Origin: an uncultured Campylobacter sp.
GTDB taxonomy: Bacteria > Campylobacterota > Campylobacteria > Campylobacterales > Campylobacteraceae
Direction of reading: 5' to 3'
Length of the DNA: 14,994 bases
Assembly: GCF_938045465.1 (NCBI RefSeq)
Contig: NZ_CALIBF010000183.1
Location: 1 to 14,994 of the forward strand
The notes below the pieces were generated by a model. It did not search any database, was not told where the DNA came from, and worked only from the letters and a program-made list of their open reading frames with translations. Position 1 is the stretch's first letter. Each line of letters begins with the position of its first letter. The translations under genes were made by a program, and so were the position numbers. This document shows positions 6,327-13,394 of this stretch, one piece after another.

Positions 6327-7422
6327 ACTCCTAATTGAGCGAAACCTATACGACCCGAGCCCCGCGTGGCTTGCGCTCGGAGTGATTTTAGCACCGTTAT
6401 CGCTACTTTATACGCTGATCGTCTGCCTAAAAAGGCTCTTTGCTAAGCCGCAAAAATTTAAAATTCCAATAATCAGCGTCGGAAATTTAACCCTCGGCGG
6501 AAGCGGCAAAACCCCGCTAGTGCGGGCGCTTTTTAAAGAATTTAGCGAGGAGCTCAAAACATGTATCATCCTTCGCGGATACGGGCGCAAAAGCAGAGGC
6601 TTGCTCGAAGTGGCGCTCAGCGGACGGATACTTTGCGACGTAGAGCAAAGCGGAGATGAGGCGATGGAGTACGCGCTGTTTCTGCGCGGCGCAAACGTGA
6701 TCGTCAGCGAAGATCGCGCCGCAGGGATCTTGCGCGCGCAAACTCTCGGCTTTGAGCTAGTGATCTTGGACGACGGATTTTCTAAATTTAATATCTCTAA
6801 ATTTGATATCTTGCTGCGCCCACAAAGCGCGCCGAAGCTGCCCTTTTGCCTGCCCTTCGCCGCGTATCGCTACCCGCCGTTTTTTTATAAATTTGCAGAC
6901 TTCATACCCTTTCCGAGCGACATTTCGCAGGAGCTTAGGATCGTTTCGGCGACGGATCTGCAAGGCAAGCTAAACGGCACGGATGAAATTTCAAATTCCG
7001 ACGCAGATGAAATTTCAAATTCCACCGCGGATAAAATTTCGGATTTAAATTTAAAAACCGCCGCAGATAAAATTTCAAATTTAAACCCTACCGAGGATAA
7101 AATTTCAAACTCCAAAGAGGCGGGCTTTGAGAGATCCCGCACGATCTTAATCAGCGCTATCGCCAAGCCTTGGCGCTTAGAGCGCTTTTTGCCGCTCGTA
7201 AAAGCACACGCCTTCTTTCCCGATCATTACGATTTCAAAAAAGAGCAGATTTTAGAGCTGCTAAGGCGCGAGGACGCGGAGCATATCCTATGCACGGCGA
7301 AAGATTACGTGAAATTAAGGGATTTGAGCGCGGAAATTTCGGTGATTTTGCTAAATTTAAAGCTAAGCGAAAACTTTATCCGCAAAATTCAAAACTACAT
7401 AAACCAAGCTATGATAAAATAA
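6319..7422 (+). CDS. lpxK: Tetraacyldisaccharide 4'-kinase with repeat insertion
   Basis: LpxK phosphorylates the 4' position of tetraacyldisaccharide 1-phosphate to form lipid IVA at the inner membrane. The 367-residue product has a hydrophobic N-terminal segment (about 15-37), the P-loop SVGNLTLGGSGKTP (53-66), RGYGRKSRG (86-94), SGDEAMEYAL (111-120), DDGF (151-154) and DHYDF (302-306), which should hold the catalytic His. DDGF is followed by SKF and not the QH common in other phyla. The usual length is about 310-330 residues; the excess is a low-complexity insertion at about 221-266. The start is GTG 6319, overlapping the upstream gene by 8 bases, which suggests coupled translation. It shares the Kdo-lipid A pathway with kdsB downstream. 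Confidence 0.93.
   Translation: MFKLLIERNLYDPSPAWLALGVILAPLSLLYTLIVCLKRLFAKPQKFKIPIISVGNLTLGGSGKTPLVRALFKEFSEELKTCIILRGYGRKSRGLLEVALSGRILCDVEQSGDEAMEYALFLRGANVIVSEDRAAGILRAQTLGFELVILDDGFSKFNISKFDILLRPQSAPKLPFCLPFAAYRYPPFFYKFADFIPFPSDISQELRIVSATDLQGKLNGTDEISNSDADEISNSTADKISDLNLKTAADKISNLNPTEDKISNSKEAGFERSRTILISAIAKPWRLERFLPLVKAHAFFPDHYDFKKEQILELLRREDAEHILCTAKDYVKLRDLSAEISVILLNLKLSENFIRKIQNYINQAMIK
6982..7113 (+). repeat. Five copies of an 18-bp coding repeat in lpxK
   Basis: Copies of GATRAAATTTCAAAYTCC start at 6982, 7006, 7030, 7066 and 7096, with spacers of 6, 6, 18 and 12 bases. Every length is a multiple of three. The third copy is the most divergent (CGGATTTA end). The encoded motif is D-[EK]-I-S-[ND]-[SL], separated by short Asp/Ala/Thr/Asn linkers. 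The tract stays in frame in lpxK and lies between conserved kinase blocks. Confidence 0.88.
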
Positions 7423-7440
7423 GGTTTTAAAAGGAATTTT

Positions 7441-8298
7441 ATGATAAAAAAGAGCAAAACCGCCGAAGTCATCATCTCTGCGCTGCCCTATATCCGTAAA
7501 TTTAGAGATAAAATTTTCGTCGTTAAATACGGCGGCGCGGCGCAAACCGACGATGCGCTCAAGCTTGATTTTGCCCGCGATATCGTGCTTTTGCATATGG
7601 TCGGCATCAAAATCATCGTCGTGCACGGCGGCGGCAAAAAGATCAATCAGACCCTGGACAAGATCGGCGTGCAGAGCGAATTTTGCGATGGACTTCGCGT
7701 AACGAATAAAGACGCGATCGAAATTACTGAGATGGTGCTAAGCGGCGCGGTAAATAAAGAGATCACGGCGCTTTTGAACCAAAACGGCGCGCCAGCGATC
7801 GGCATTAGCGGCAAGGACGGCGGGCTTTTAAGGGCAAAATTCCTCGATGAGAAAAAATACGGCTTCGTAGGCGAGATCACCGAGGTAAACACCAAGCTGA
7901 TAAATGACCTGTTACAAAAGGACTATCTGCCGGTGATCGCCCCGCTTGCAGGCGGCGAGACGGACGAAAACGTGAGCTTTAATATCAACGCCGATCTCTG
8001 CGCCAGCAGGATCGCAGCCGCGCTAAAAGCGAGCAAGGCGATATTTTTAAGCGACATTGACGGAGTGCTCGATAAAGAGGGAAATTTAATCAGCAAGCTC
8101 GATGCCGTGCTCATTTCGAAACTCAAAAAGGACGGAACGATCGCAGGCGGTATGATCCCAAAGGTCGATGCGTGCCTGCAATGCGTGCGAAACGGCGCAA
8201 ATGCCGCGCATATCATCAACGGCAAAATTCCGCACTCGATCCTGCTTGAGCTTTTCACGGACGGCGGCATAGGAAGTTTGATAAAGGAAGAAATTTAG
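7441..8298 (+). CDS. argB: N-acetylglutamate kinase
   Basis: ArgB phosphorylates N-acetyl-L-glutamate, the second step of arginine synthesis, in the cytoplasm. The 285-residue amino acid kinase shows KYGG (29-32), HGGGKKIN (62-69), FCDGLRVTN (81-89), LSGAVNKE, GISGKDGG, NINADLCASRIAAAL, FLSDIDGVLD and GGMIPKVDACL. Length is typical. The N-terminal helix (SKTAEVIISALPYIRKF) and the C-terminal ELFTDGGIGSLI are features of the hexameric, arginine-inhibited kinases, so feedback inhibition is likely (inference). AAGGA lies 6 bases before the ATG, 18 bases after lpxK. It is placed among LPS genes, not arg genes. Confidence 0.96.
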   Translation: MIKKSKTAEVIISALPYIRKFRDKIFVVKYGGAAQTDDALKLDFARDIVLLHMVGIKIIVVHGGGKKINQTLDKIGVQSEFCDGLRVTNKDAIEITEMVLSGAVNKEITALLNQNGAPAIGISGKDGGLLRAKFLDEKKYGFVGEITEVNTKLINDLLQKDYLPVIAPLAGGETDENVSFNINADLCASRIAAALKASKAIFLSDIDGVLDKEGNLISKLDAVLISKLKKDGTIAGGMIPKVDACLQCVRNGANAAHIINGKIPHSILLELFTDGGIGSLIKEEI

Positions 8299-8419
8299 AC
8301 GCGAGCGCGGAGGCGGCAGGCTTAAAGCAGCAATGCCGCAAGTCCGTGCAAAAAGTCCAAACGATCAAATTTAAAGCGCCTGGGCGGGCGTAAATTTTAA
8401 AATTTTAAAAAGGAAAAAG
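8299..8419. other. argB-thrC spacer
   Basis: This 121-base gap has a GC-rich half, then AAATTTTAAAATTTT words, then the thrC ribosome site AAGGAAA just before 8420. The frame that would end in the thrC ATGA is closed by a TAA close upstream, so unlike the spacers around ligA this one has no coupled ORF. No terminator is evident. Confidence 0.5.
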
Positions 8420-9973
8420 ATGAAACTGGTTTCAACGAGAGATTTTTCGCAAAAAGCGGATCTTAGCTACGCGCTGCTAAATCCGAGCGCGAGCGGCGGC
8501 GGGCTTTTCAGCCCCGAGCGGCTGCCGCTTTTGAGCGAGGATTTTTTTAAGCAGTGCGAGGATCTGAGCTACAAACAGATCGCGCTTAAAGTCATCGAGA
8601 GTTTCGATTTTGACGTAAGCAGCGAGGTTTTTGAGAGCGCGCTTGGGCGCTACGATAAATTTGAAAATCCCGCCTGCCCCGTCCAGATCAAAAAACTAAG
8701 CGAGAACGCCTATATTTTGGAGCTTTATCACGGCCCGACGCTCGCGTTTAAGGATATGGCGCTGCAGCCCTTCGGCGCGCTTTTAAAAAGCATCGCAAAA
8801 GCTAGAAATGAAAAATTTTTAATAATGTGCGCCACGAGCGGCGACACGGGGCCTGCGACGCTGGAGGCTTTTGCGGACGACGAGAATATCAAAGCGGTCT
8901 GCCTCTACCCACAGGGCGGCACGAGCGAGATACAGCGCCAGCAGATGGTAAAGCAAAGCGCGGCAAATCTTAAAATTTTAGGCGTGCGCGGCAACTTCGA
9001 CGATACGCAACGCGCGCTAAAATCGCTACTGGCTGACGATGATTTCAAAAACGAGCTCGCGCGAGCAAATTTAAATCTAAGCGCCGCAAACTCGGTAAAT
9101 TTCGGCAGGATTTTATTTCAGATCATCTACTACCTCTATGCTAGCATCTATTTCTCAAAGCACGGCGTATTGAGCTCCGAACGAAATTTAAACGAAAGCG
9201 ATCGGCGTGCGGCGTGCGGTAAAAATTTTGACGCCGCAGCGGGCGCAAACAGCGCGCAGAGCGCAAAACAGGGTTCTAAATTTAACACCTTCGACGTCAT
9301 AGTTCCTAGCGGAAATTTCGGCAACGCGCTGGGAGCGTATTTCGCCAAAAAAATGGGCGCAAAGATCAGTAAAATCAAGATCGCTTCAAACGCGAACAAT
9401 ATCCTAACCGAGCTTTTTACGCGCGGGATCTACGATTTGCGCGGGCGCGAGCTCATCCGCACGATTAGCCCTGCGATGGATATTTTAGTTAGCTCCAACG
9501 TCGAGCGGCTGCTTAGCGATATGTTCGGCGATGCGCGCACGAGCGAGCTGATGCAAAGCCTGGCGCGAGATAAATTTTATAAACTTAGCGCGAGCGAGCT
9601 TGCGAAGCTGCAGGAGGTCTTTGAGGCGGATTTTTGCGACGATGCGCAGTGTGCTAAGTTTATCAAGCAAAAGAGCAGCCGCGGCGTGCTGATCGACCCG
9701 CACACGGCGACCTGCTTTAAGCTACTTGACGAAAGCCGCCTAAATCTCGTCATCTCGACCGCGAAGTGGATCAAATTTACGCCGTCGATGATCGGCGCGA
9801 TCAAAGGCAGGGCTTGCAAAGACGAGCGAGCCGATATGATCGCGCTTTCGAAGGAATTTCGCAGCGACATTCCGCCGCAGATCTCACGCCTTTTTAGCGC
9901 GCCGCAGGTGCACTCCAGCATCGTGGAACAAAGCGAGATCAAAAACGCCATAATGGAGTGGATCAAAAAATGA
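8420..9973 (+). CDS. thrC: Threonine synthase
   Basis: ThrC is a PLP enzyme that converts O-phospho-L-homoserine to L-threonine. The 517-residue protein is of the long bacterial type. Visible blocks are the N-terminal STRDFSQKADLSYALL, YHGPTLAFKDMALQPFG with PLP Lys111, CATSGDTGPATLEAF (137-151), YPQGGTSEIQRQQM, NSVNFGRILFQ and PSGNFGNALGAYFAKKMG, then a C-terminal GVLIDPHTATC block. Residues about 250-288, just before PSGNFG, form a low-complexity Ala/Asn/Ser/Lys-rich insertion that makes it longer than I recall for C. jejuni. AAGGAAA lies 5 bases before the ATG. Its stop overlaps the kdsB start as ATGA (9970-9973). Confidence 0.95.
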   Translation: MKLVSTRDFSQKADLSYALLNPSASGGGLFSPERLPLLSEDFFKQCEDLSYKQIALKVIESFDFDVSSEVFESALGRYDKFENPACPVQIKKLSENAYILELYHGPTLAFKDMALQPFGALLKSIAKARNEKFLIMCATSGDTGPATLEAFADDENIKAVCLYPQGGTSEIQRQQMVKQSAANLKILGVRGNFDDTQRALKSLLADDDFKNELARANLNLSAANSVNFGRILFQIIYYLYASIYFSKHGVLSSERNLNESDRRAACGKNFDAAAGANSAQSAKQGSKFNTFDVIVPSGNFGNALGAYFAKKMGAKISKIKIASNANNILTELFTRGIYDLRGRELIRTISPAMDILVSSNVERLLSDMFGDARTSELMQSLARDKFYKLSASELAKLQEVFEADFCDDAQCAKFIKQKSSRGVLIDPHTATCFKLLDESRLNLVISTAKWIKFTPSMIGAIKGRACKDERADMIALSKEFRSDIPPQISRLFSAPQVHSSIVEQSEIKNAIMEWIKK

Positions 9974-10692
9974 TAGTAATCCCCGCGCGCCTTGCTTCGA
10001 CGCGCTTTAAAAATAAAATTTTATGTGAGTTTGGCGGCGTGCCGATGTTTATCAAAACGGCTCAAAATGCCGCCAAGGCGGATCACGTGCTAATCGCCGT
10101 GGATGAGCCGCAAATTTTAAAGATCGCGCAAGATTACGGCTTTGACGCCGTTCTTACCGCGCGCGAGCATCAAAGCGGCACCGACCGCATCGCTGAAGCG
10201 GTCGCGAACGCAGCGCTTGCGGAGGATGAGATCATCATCAATATCCAAGCCGACGAGCCCTTTTTCGAGAGCGAAAATTTGATTAAATTTAAAGATTTCG
10301 CCAGCGCCATGATCGCGCAAAAGGGCGCATTCATGGCGAGCTGCTACAAATACATAAGCCAGCAGGCGGCCGAAGATCCAAATTTAGTCAAGCTCGTGCT
10401 CGATAATGCGGGCTTTGCGATCTATTTTTCACGCTCGCTCATCCCTTACCCGCGCGCGGCATGCGAGTGCTACCTCGGACACATCGGCATCTACGCATAC
10501 AGCGTGCGAAATTTAAAGCGCTTTTGCGCCCTGCCCGCCTCGGTGCTGGAAGATACCGAAAAACTCGAGCAGCTTCGCGCCATAAGCGCGGGCGAAAAGA
10601 TCGCGATGCTAGGTATCGAAACTGCAAGCATCGGCATCGACACGCCGGCTGATTACGAGCGCGCGCTAAAGGAGTTCGGCAATGGAATTTAA
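9970..10692 (+). CDS. kdsB: CMP-Kdo synthetase
   Basis: KdsB activates Kdo with CTP to CMP-Kdo for transfer onto lipid IVA. The 240-residue protein shows MIVIPARLASTRFKNKIL (1-18), REHQSGTDRIAEA (65-77), IINIQADEPF (89-98), AIYFSRSLIPYPR and LGHIGIYAYS, and has the usual length. I chose ATG 9970 and not the in-frame GTG 9958. Homologues start M-x-x-IPARLxSTR, the thrC stop overlaps it as ATGA, and GGAG at 9955-9958 would serve it. It acts one step after LpxK makes the Kdo acceptor, so the row carries two successive needs of Kdo-lipid A assembly. A 45-codon ORF overlaps its end by 11 bases. Confidence 0.95.
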   Translation: MIVIPARLASTRFKNKILCEFGGVPMFIKTAQNAAKADHVLIAVDEPQILKIAQDYGFDAVLTAREHQSGTDRIAEAVANAALAEDEIIINIQADEPFFESENLIKFKDFASAMIAQKGAFMASCYKYISQQAAEDPNLVKLVLDNAGFAIYFSRSLIPYPRAACECYLGHIGIYAYSVRNLKRFCALPASVLEDTEKLEQLRAISAGEKIAMLGIETASIGIDTPADYERALKEFGNGI

Positions 10693-10819
10693 AATTTACT
10701 CGTTATATGGCGCAATGTTTGGAGTGGAGAGACTAGCCGCGGAGCGTAAAATTCTAATGCGACGTAAAATTTTAGTGGAGCGCGGAATTTTAAAATTTAA
10801 AGATGCGAGCGCAAGATGA
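10682..10819 (+). CDS. Hypothetical 45-residue coupled ORF between kdsB and ligA
   Basis: An open frame of 45 codons starts at ATG 10682 inside the end of kdsB (11-base overlap). It has a strong ribosome site, AAAGGAG at 10668-10674, 7 bases upstream. It ends at TGA 10817-10819, overlapping the ligA start as ATGA. The product begins MEFKIYSLYGAMFGVERLAA and is a basic peptide with three 6-residue repeats (ERKILM, RRKILV, ERGILK) encoded by an 18-bp tandem repeat. I recognise no family. ligA has no good ribosome site of its own, so translation of this ORF may feed ribosomes to ligA. It may be a leader for coupling, a gene remnant or chance. Confidence 0.4.
   Translation: MEFKIYSLYGAMFGVERLAAERKILMRRKILVERGILKFKDASAR
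10741..10794 (+). repeat. Three 18-bp imperfect tandem repeats
   Basis: Units are 10741-10758, 10759-10776 and 10777-10794, with a consensus close to GGAGCGTAAAATTTTAAT. Mismatches are few and there are no indels. The period keeps the 45-codon frame open. Confidence 0.65.
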
Positions 10820-12825
10820 ACTACGATGAATACAGATCCGCAGTAGATACGCTAAATGCGTGGGCGCGGGCATATTACACCGACGATAAGCCGATCGCGA
10901 GCGACGAGGAGTACGACGAACTTTATTCGCAAGCGGAGAAATTCGAGCAGCAAAACCCCGAGCTCGCGCTGCCCTACTCGCCTACGCGGCGCATCGGAGG
11001 CGCGATCAGCGAGGGCTTTTCCAAGCTCGCTCACGGCGCGCAGATGTGGTCGATGGAGGATATTTTTGGCGACGCAGACCTTTTAGCGTGGCTAGCTCGC
11101 GGCGAAAAGAGCGGCGCGCAGTTTTACGTCGAGCCGAAATTTGACGGCGCGAGCTTAAATTTGACCTACGAAGGCGGCGTGCTGATAAGCGCGGCGACGC
11201 GCGGCGACGGACTTATAGGCGAGGACGTGACGCGAAACGCAAGAGCGATCAAATCGGTGCCGCTTCAGATCCCCTACGCGCAAAGGATCGAGATCCGCGG
11301 CGAGACGCTGATCGCAAAGAGCGATTTTGACGCGCTAAACGATGAGCGCGCCGCAAACGGCGAGAGCCTATTTTCAAACCCGCGCAACGCCGCCGCAGGC
11401 AGCCTGCGCCAGCTGGATAGCGCGATCGTAGCGAAGCGGAAGCTGAAATTTATCCCGTGGGGAGTGGGCGAGCATTCGTTAAGCTTTGCGCTGCACTCGC
11501 AGATAATGGAGTTTGTGCGTAGCCTAGGTTTTTTGCGCGACGAGTTTTGCCGCATCTGCAAGAGCGCGAGCGAGATCAGGAGCGCATACGAGGCGCTGCA
11601 TAGCATGCGCGCGAGCAAAGACCTGATGCTTGACGGCATGGTAATCCGCGTAAACGAGCTTTCAAAGTGCGCCCAGATGGGCTATACGGTGAAATTCCCG
11701 CGCTTTATGGTCGCGTATAAATTCCCCGCGGTCGAAAAGGTAACGCGGCTGCGCGAGATCAATCTGCAGGTCGGCCGCACCGGCGCGGTCACCCCCGTAG
11801 CCGTCGTAGATAGCGTAAATATCGACGGCGCGAACGTTTCAAACGCGACGCTTCATAATTTCGACGAGATCGCGCGACTTGGGCTGATGAAAAACGACTT
11901 CGTAGGCATCATCCGCAGCGGCGACGTGATCCCGAAGATCACGAGCGTTTACAAACAGCGCAGAGACGGCACACAGAGCGAAATTTCGCGCCCAGATCGC
12001 TGCCCTGTCTGCGGCGAGAGGCTGCTTGACGAAGGCGCGCTCATAAAGTGTCAAAACCTCGATTGCAAGGCGCGCGTGATAGGCTCGCTGATCTATTTCT
12101 GCTCCAAAAAATGCATGAATATCGAAGGACTAAGCGACGCGACGATCACGCAGCTTTTTGAAAGCGGCAAAATTTCAAAGATCGGCGACATTTACGCCCT
12201 CGGCGCGCAGGATTTGGCGGATCTTGAGGGCTTTGCGGATAAAAAAATTTCAAACCTTTTGGGCGCGATAAACGCGAGCAAAAACGCGCCGCTTGAGCGC
12301 TTCATCGCTTCTTTGGGGATCGAACACATCGGCGAGGTGGCCGCGCGCAAGATCGCTGCGGCATTCGGGCAGGATTGGCTGGATGCGAGCGAGGATGAAA
12401 TTCTGCGGCTGGAGGGCTTTGGAGAGGCGATGGCAAGGAGCCTAGCGGAGTTTTGCAAGATAAATCGCGAAAAAATTCTAAATCTAAGCGAAATCATCAA
12501 CCCGCGCCCCCCAGAGACGCAGACCGCCAAAAGCGCCTTCACGGACCGTAGCGTCGTCATCACGGGCACTCTAAGTCGCCCGCGCGACGAGTTTAAGGCC
12601 AGGCTTTTGGCAATGGGCGCGAAGGTGCAGGGCTCGGTATCTGCCAAGACCGACTTCGTACTCGCAGGCGCAGAAGCGGGCTCCAAGCTGCAAAAAGCCC
12701 GCTCGCTTGGCGTGCGGGTGATCGACGAGAGCGAGTTTGAAGCGCTTGCGAACTCGTTGCAAACGCCCGGCGCAAATCCACCTGGTAAGAGCGAGCCTGA
12801 AGCACTCGCAGGGAGCGGCGAGTGA
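10816..12825 (+). CDS. ligA: NAD+-dependent DNA ligase
   Basis: LigA seals nicks in duplex DNA with NAD+ in replication and repair. The 669-residue protein has all domains. Domain Ia begins NYDEYRSAVDTLNAWARAYY. The adenylation domain has VEPKFDG with nucleophile Lys108 and later LDGMVIRVN and VAYKFPA. An OB fold has QVGRTGAVTPVA (318-329). The Zn finger has CPVCG (Cys396, Cys399) with Cys412 and Cys417. HhH repeats span about 435-560. The BRCT domain (575-645) starts SVVITGTLSRPRDE. The last 22 residues are a Gly/Pro/Glu-rich tail. The start fits family alignment; it has no clear ribosome site but overlaps the upstream ORF as ATGA. The stop overlaps the next ORF as GTGA. Confidence 0.97.
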   Translation: MNYDEYRSAVDTLNAWARAYYTDDKPIASDEEYDELYSQAEKFEQQNPELALPYSPTRRIGGAISEGFSKLAHGAQMWSMEDIFGDADLLAWLARGEKSGAQFYVEPKFDGASLNLTYEGGVLISAATRGDGLIGEDVTRNARAIKSVPLQIPYAQRIEIRGETLIAKSDFDALNDERAANGESLFSNPRNAAAGSLRQLDSAIVAKRKLKFIPWGVGEHSLSFALHSQIMEFVRSLGFLRDEFCRICKSASEIRSAYEALHSMRASKDLMLDGMVIRVNELSKCAQMGYTVKFPRFMVAYKFPAVEKVTRLREINLQVGRTGAVTPVAVVDSVNIDGANVSNATLHNFDEIARLGLMKNDFVGIIRSGDVIPKITSVYKQRRDGTQSEISRPDRCPVCGERLLDEGALIKCQNLDCKARVIGSLIYFCSKKCMNIEGLSDATITQLFESGKISKIGDIYALGAQDLADLEGFADKKISNLLGAINASKNAPLERFIASLGIEHIGEVAARKIAAAFGQDWLDASEDEILRLEGFGEAMARSLAEFCKINREKILNLSEIINPRPPETQTAKSAFTDRSVVITGTLSRPRDEFKARLLAMGAKVQGSVSAKTDFVLAGAEAGSKLQKARSLGVRVIDESEFEALANSLQTPGANPPGKSEPEALAGSGE

Positions 12826-13394
12826 AGGTTTTTTGTTTGGCGCCAAACCCGCACTCAAACGGCGCGGGATTAAATTTTAAAAGCAATCTCCGCCCTGCGG
12901 GGCTTATATCTTTTACAAGGCGCGAGAATTTTAAAAATTTTGTAGCGTACGAGCAAGCGGCAAGAGCAAAAGCGACAAATCGAGCGGCCGCTGTAAGATC
13001 GCTGGGCTCTAAGGCGTACGTAAAAGGGGAGGACCGAGAGGCGGTTTCTGCGAGGCGGGCGAGCTCTGCCTGCCGCGGCGCTAAAACGGCGCGCACGATG
13101 CCGATAGATACGGCTGCAAGCAAGAATATCTCAAATTTTGCGCCGCTCAAACACTGCGCCGATAGGAAAAATTTTAAAATTTTCGCTAGCGATGAGATCA
13201 AATTTACAACGCACGGCGAGCTAAAATTTACAATGCGCGGTATGGTTAAATTTACGGCGCGCAACTTAAAATTTGAGCCTTGCGGTACTGCTGCCCGCAA
13301 CTTTGCTATGCGCGATAAAATTTTAAACTCAAGCTCGCGCAAAAACTGCGCAAGCTTTAAAATTTCATCGCGGCGCGGAGAAAAAACAAAATGA
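12822..13394 (+). CDS. Hypothetical 190-residue ORF bridging ligA and tlyA
   Basis: The frame starts at GTG 12822 overlapping the ligA stop (GTGA), with GGGAG at 12811-12815 six bases before it. It ends at TGA 13392-13394 inside the tlyA start (ATGA). The product is strongly basic, Lys/Arg/Ala/Asn/Phe-rich, with no signal peptide, no membrane segment and no family I recognise. It contains phrases like NFKNF, NISNF and NFKIF and an 8-residue repeat [ILV]KFT-x-[HR]-G around residues 126-150. The protein character fits an opened-up spacer more than a folded domain. I recall C. jejuni having an unrelated membrane protein gene between ligA and tlyA. It is either a coupled lineage-specific gene or a chance ORF. 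Confidence 0.35.
   Translation: MKVFCLAPNPHSNGAGLNFKSNLRPAGLISFTRRENFKNFVAYEQAARAKATNRAAAVRSLGSKAYVKGEDREAVSARRASSACRGAKTARTMPIDTAASKNISNFAPLKHCADRKNFKIFASDEIKFTTHGELKFTMRGMVKFTARNLKFEPCGTAARNFAMRDKILNSSSRKNCASFKISSRRGEKTK
13200..13271 (+). repeat. 24-bp tandem repeats in the ligA-tlyA spacer ORF
   Basis: AAATTTAC starts at 13200, 13224 and 13248 with exact 24-base spacing, and a related AAATTTGA follows at 13269 (21-base step). The units continue with RYGCRCGG-like sequence. The encoded unit is about KFT-x-x-G-x-[LV]. Confidence 0.7.

Noticed and set aside
9958..9969. GTG 9958 as the kdsB start
   Set aside because: Adds MDQK before the conserved M-I-V-I-PARL start; ATG 9970 has the ATGA overlap and a ribosome site.
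12890..12903. CCGC-CCT-GCGG hairpin after ligA as terminator
   Set aside because: Very short stem followed by TTATATCTTTT, not a clean T-run; the genes on both sides look co-transcribed.
12593..13342. 249-codon minus-strand ORF across the end of ligA and the spacer
   Set aside because: Antisense to the ligA BRCT domain; composition is that of a reversed GC-rich gene; no recognisable domain.
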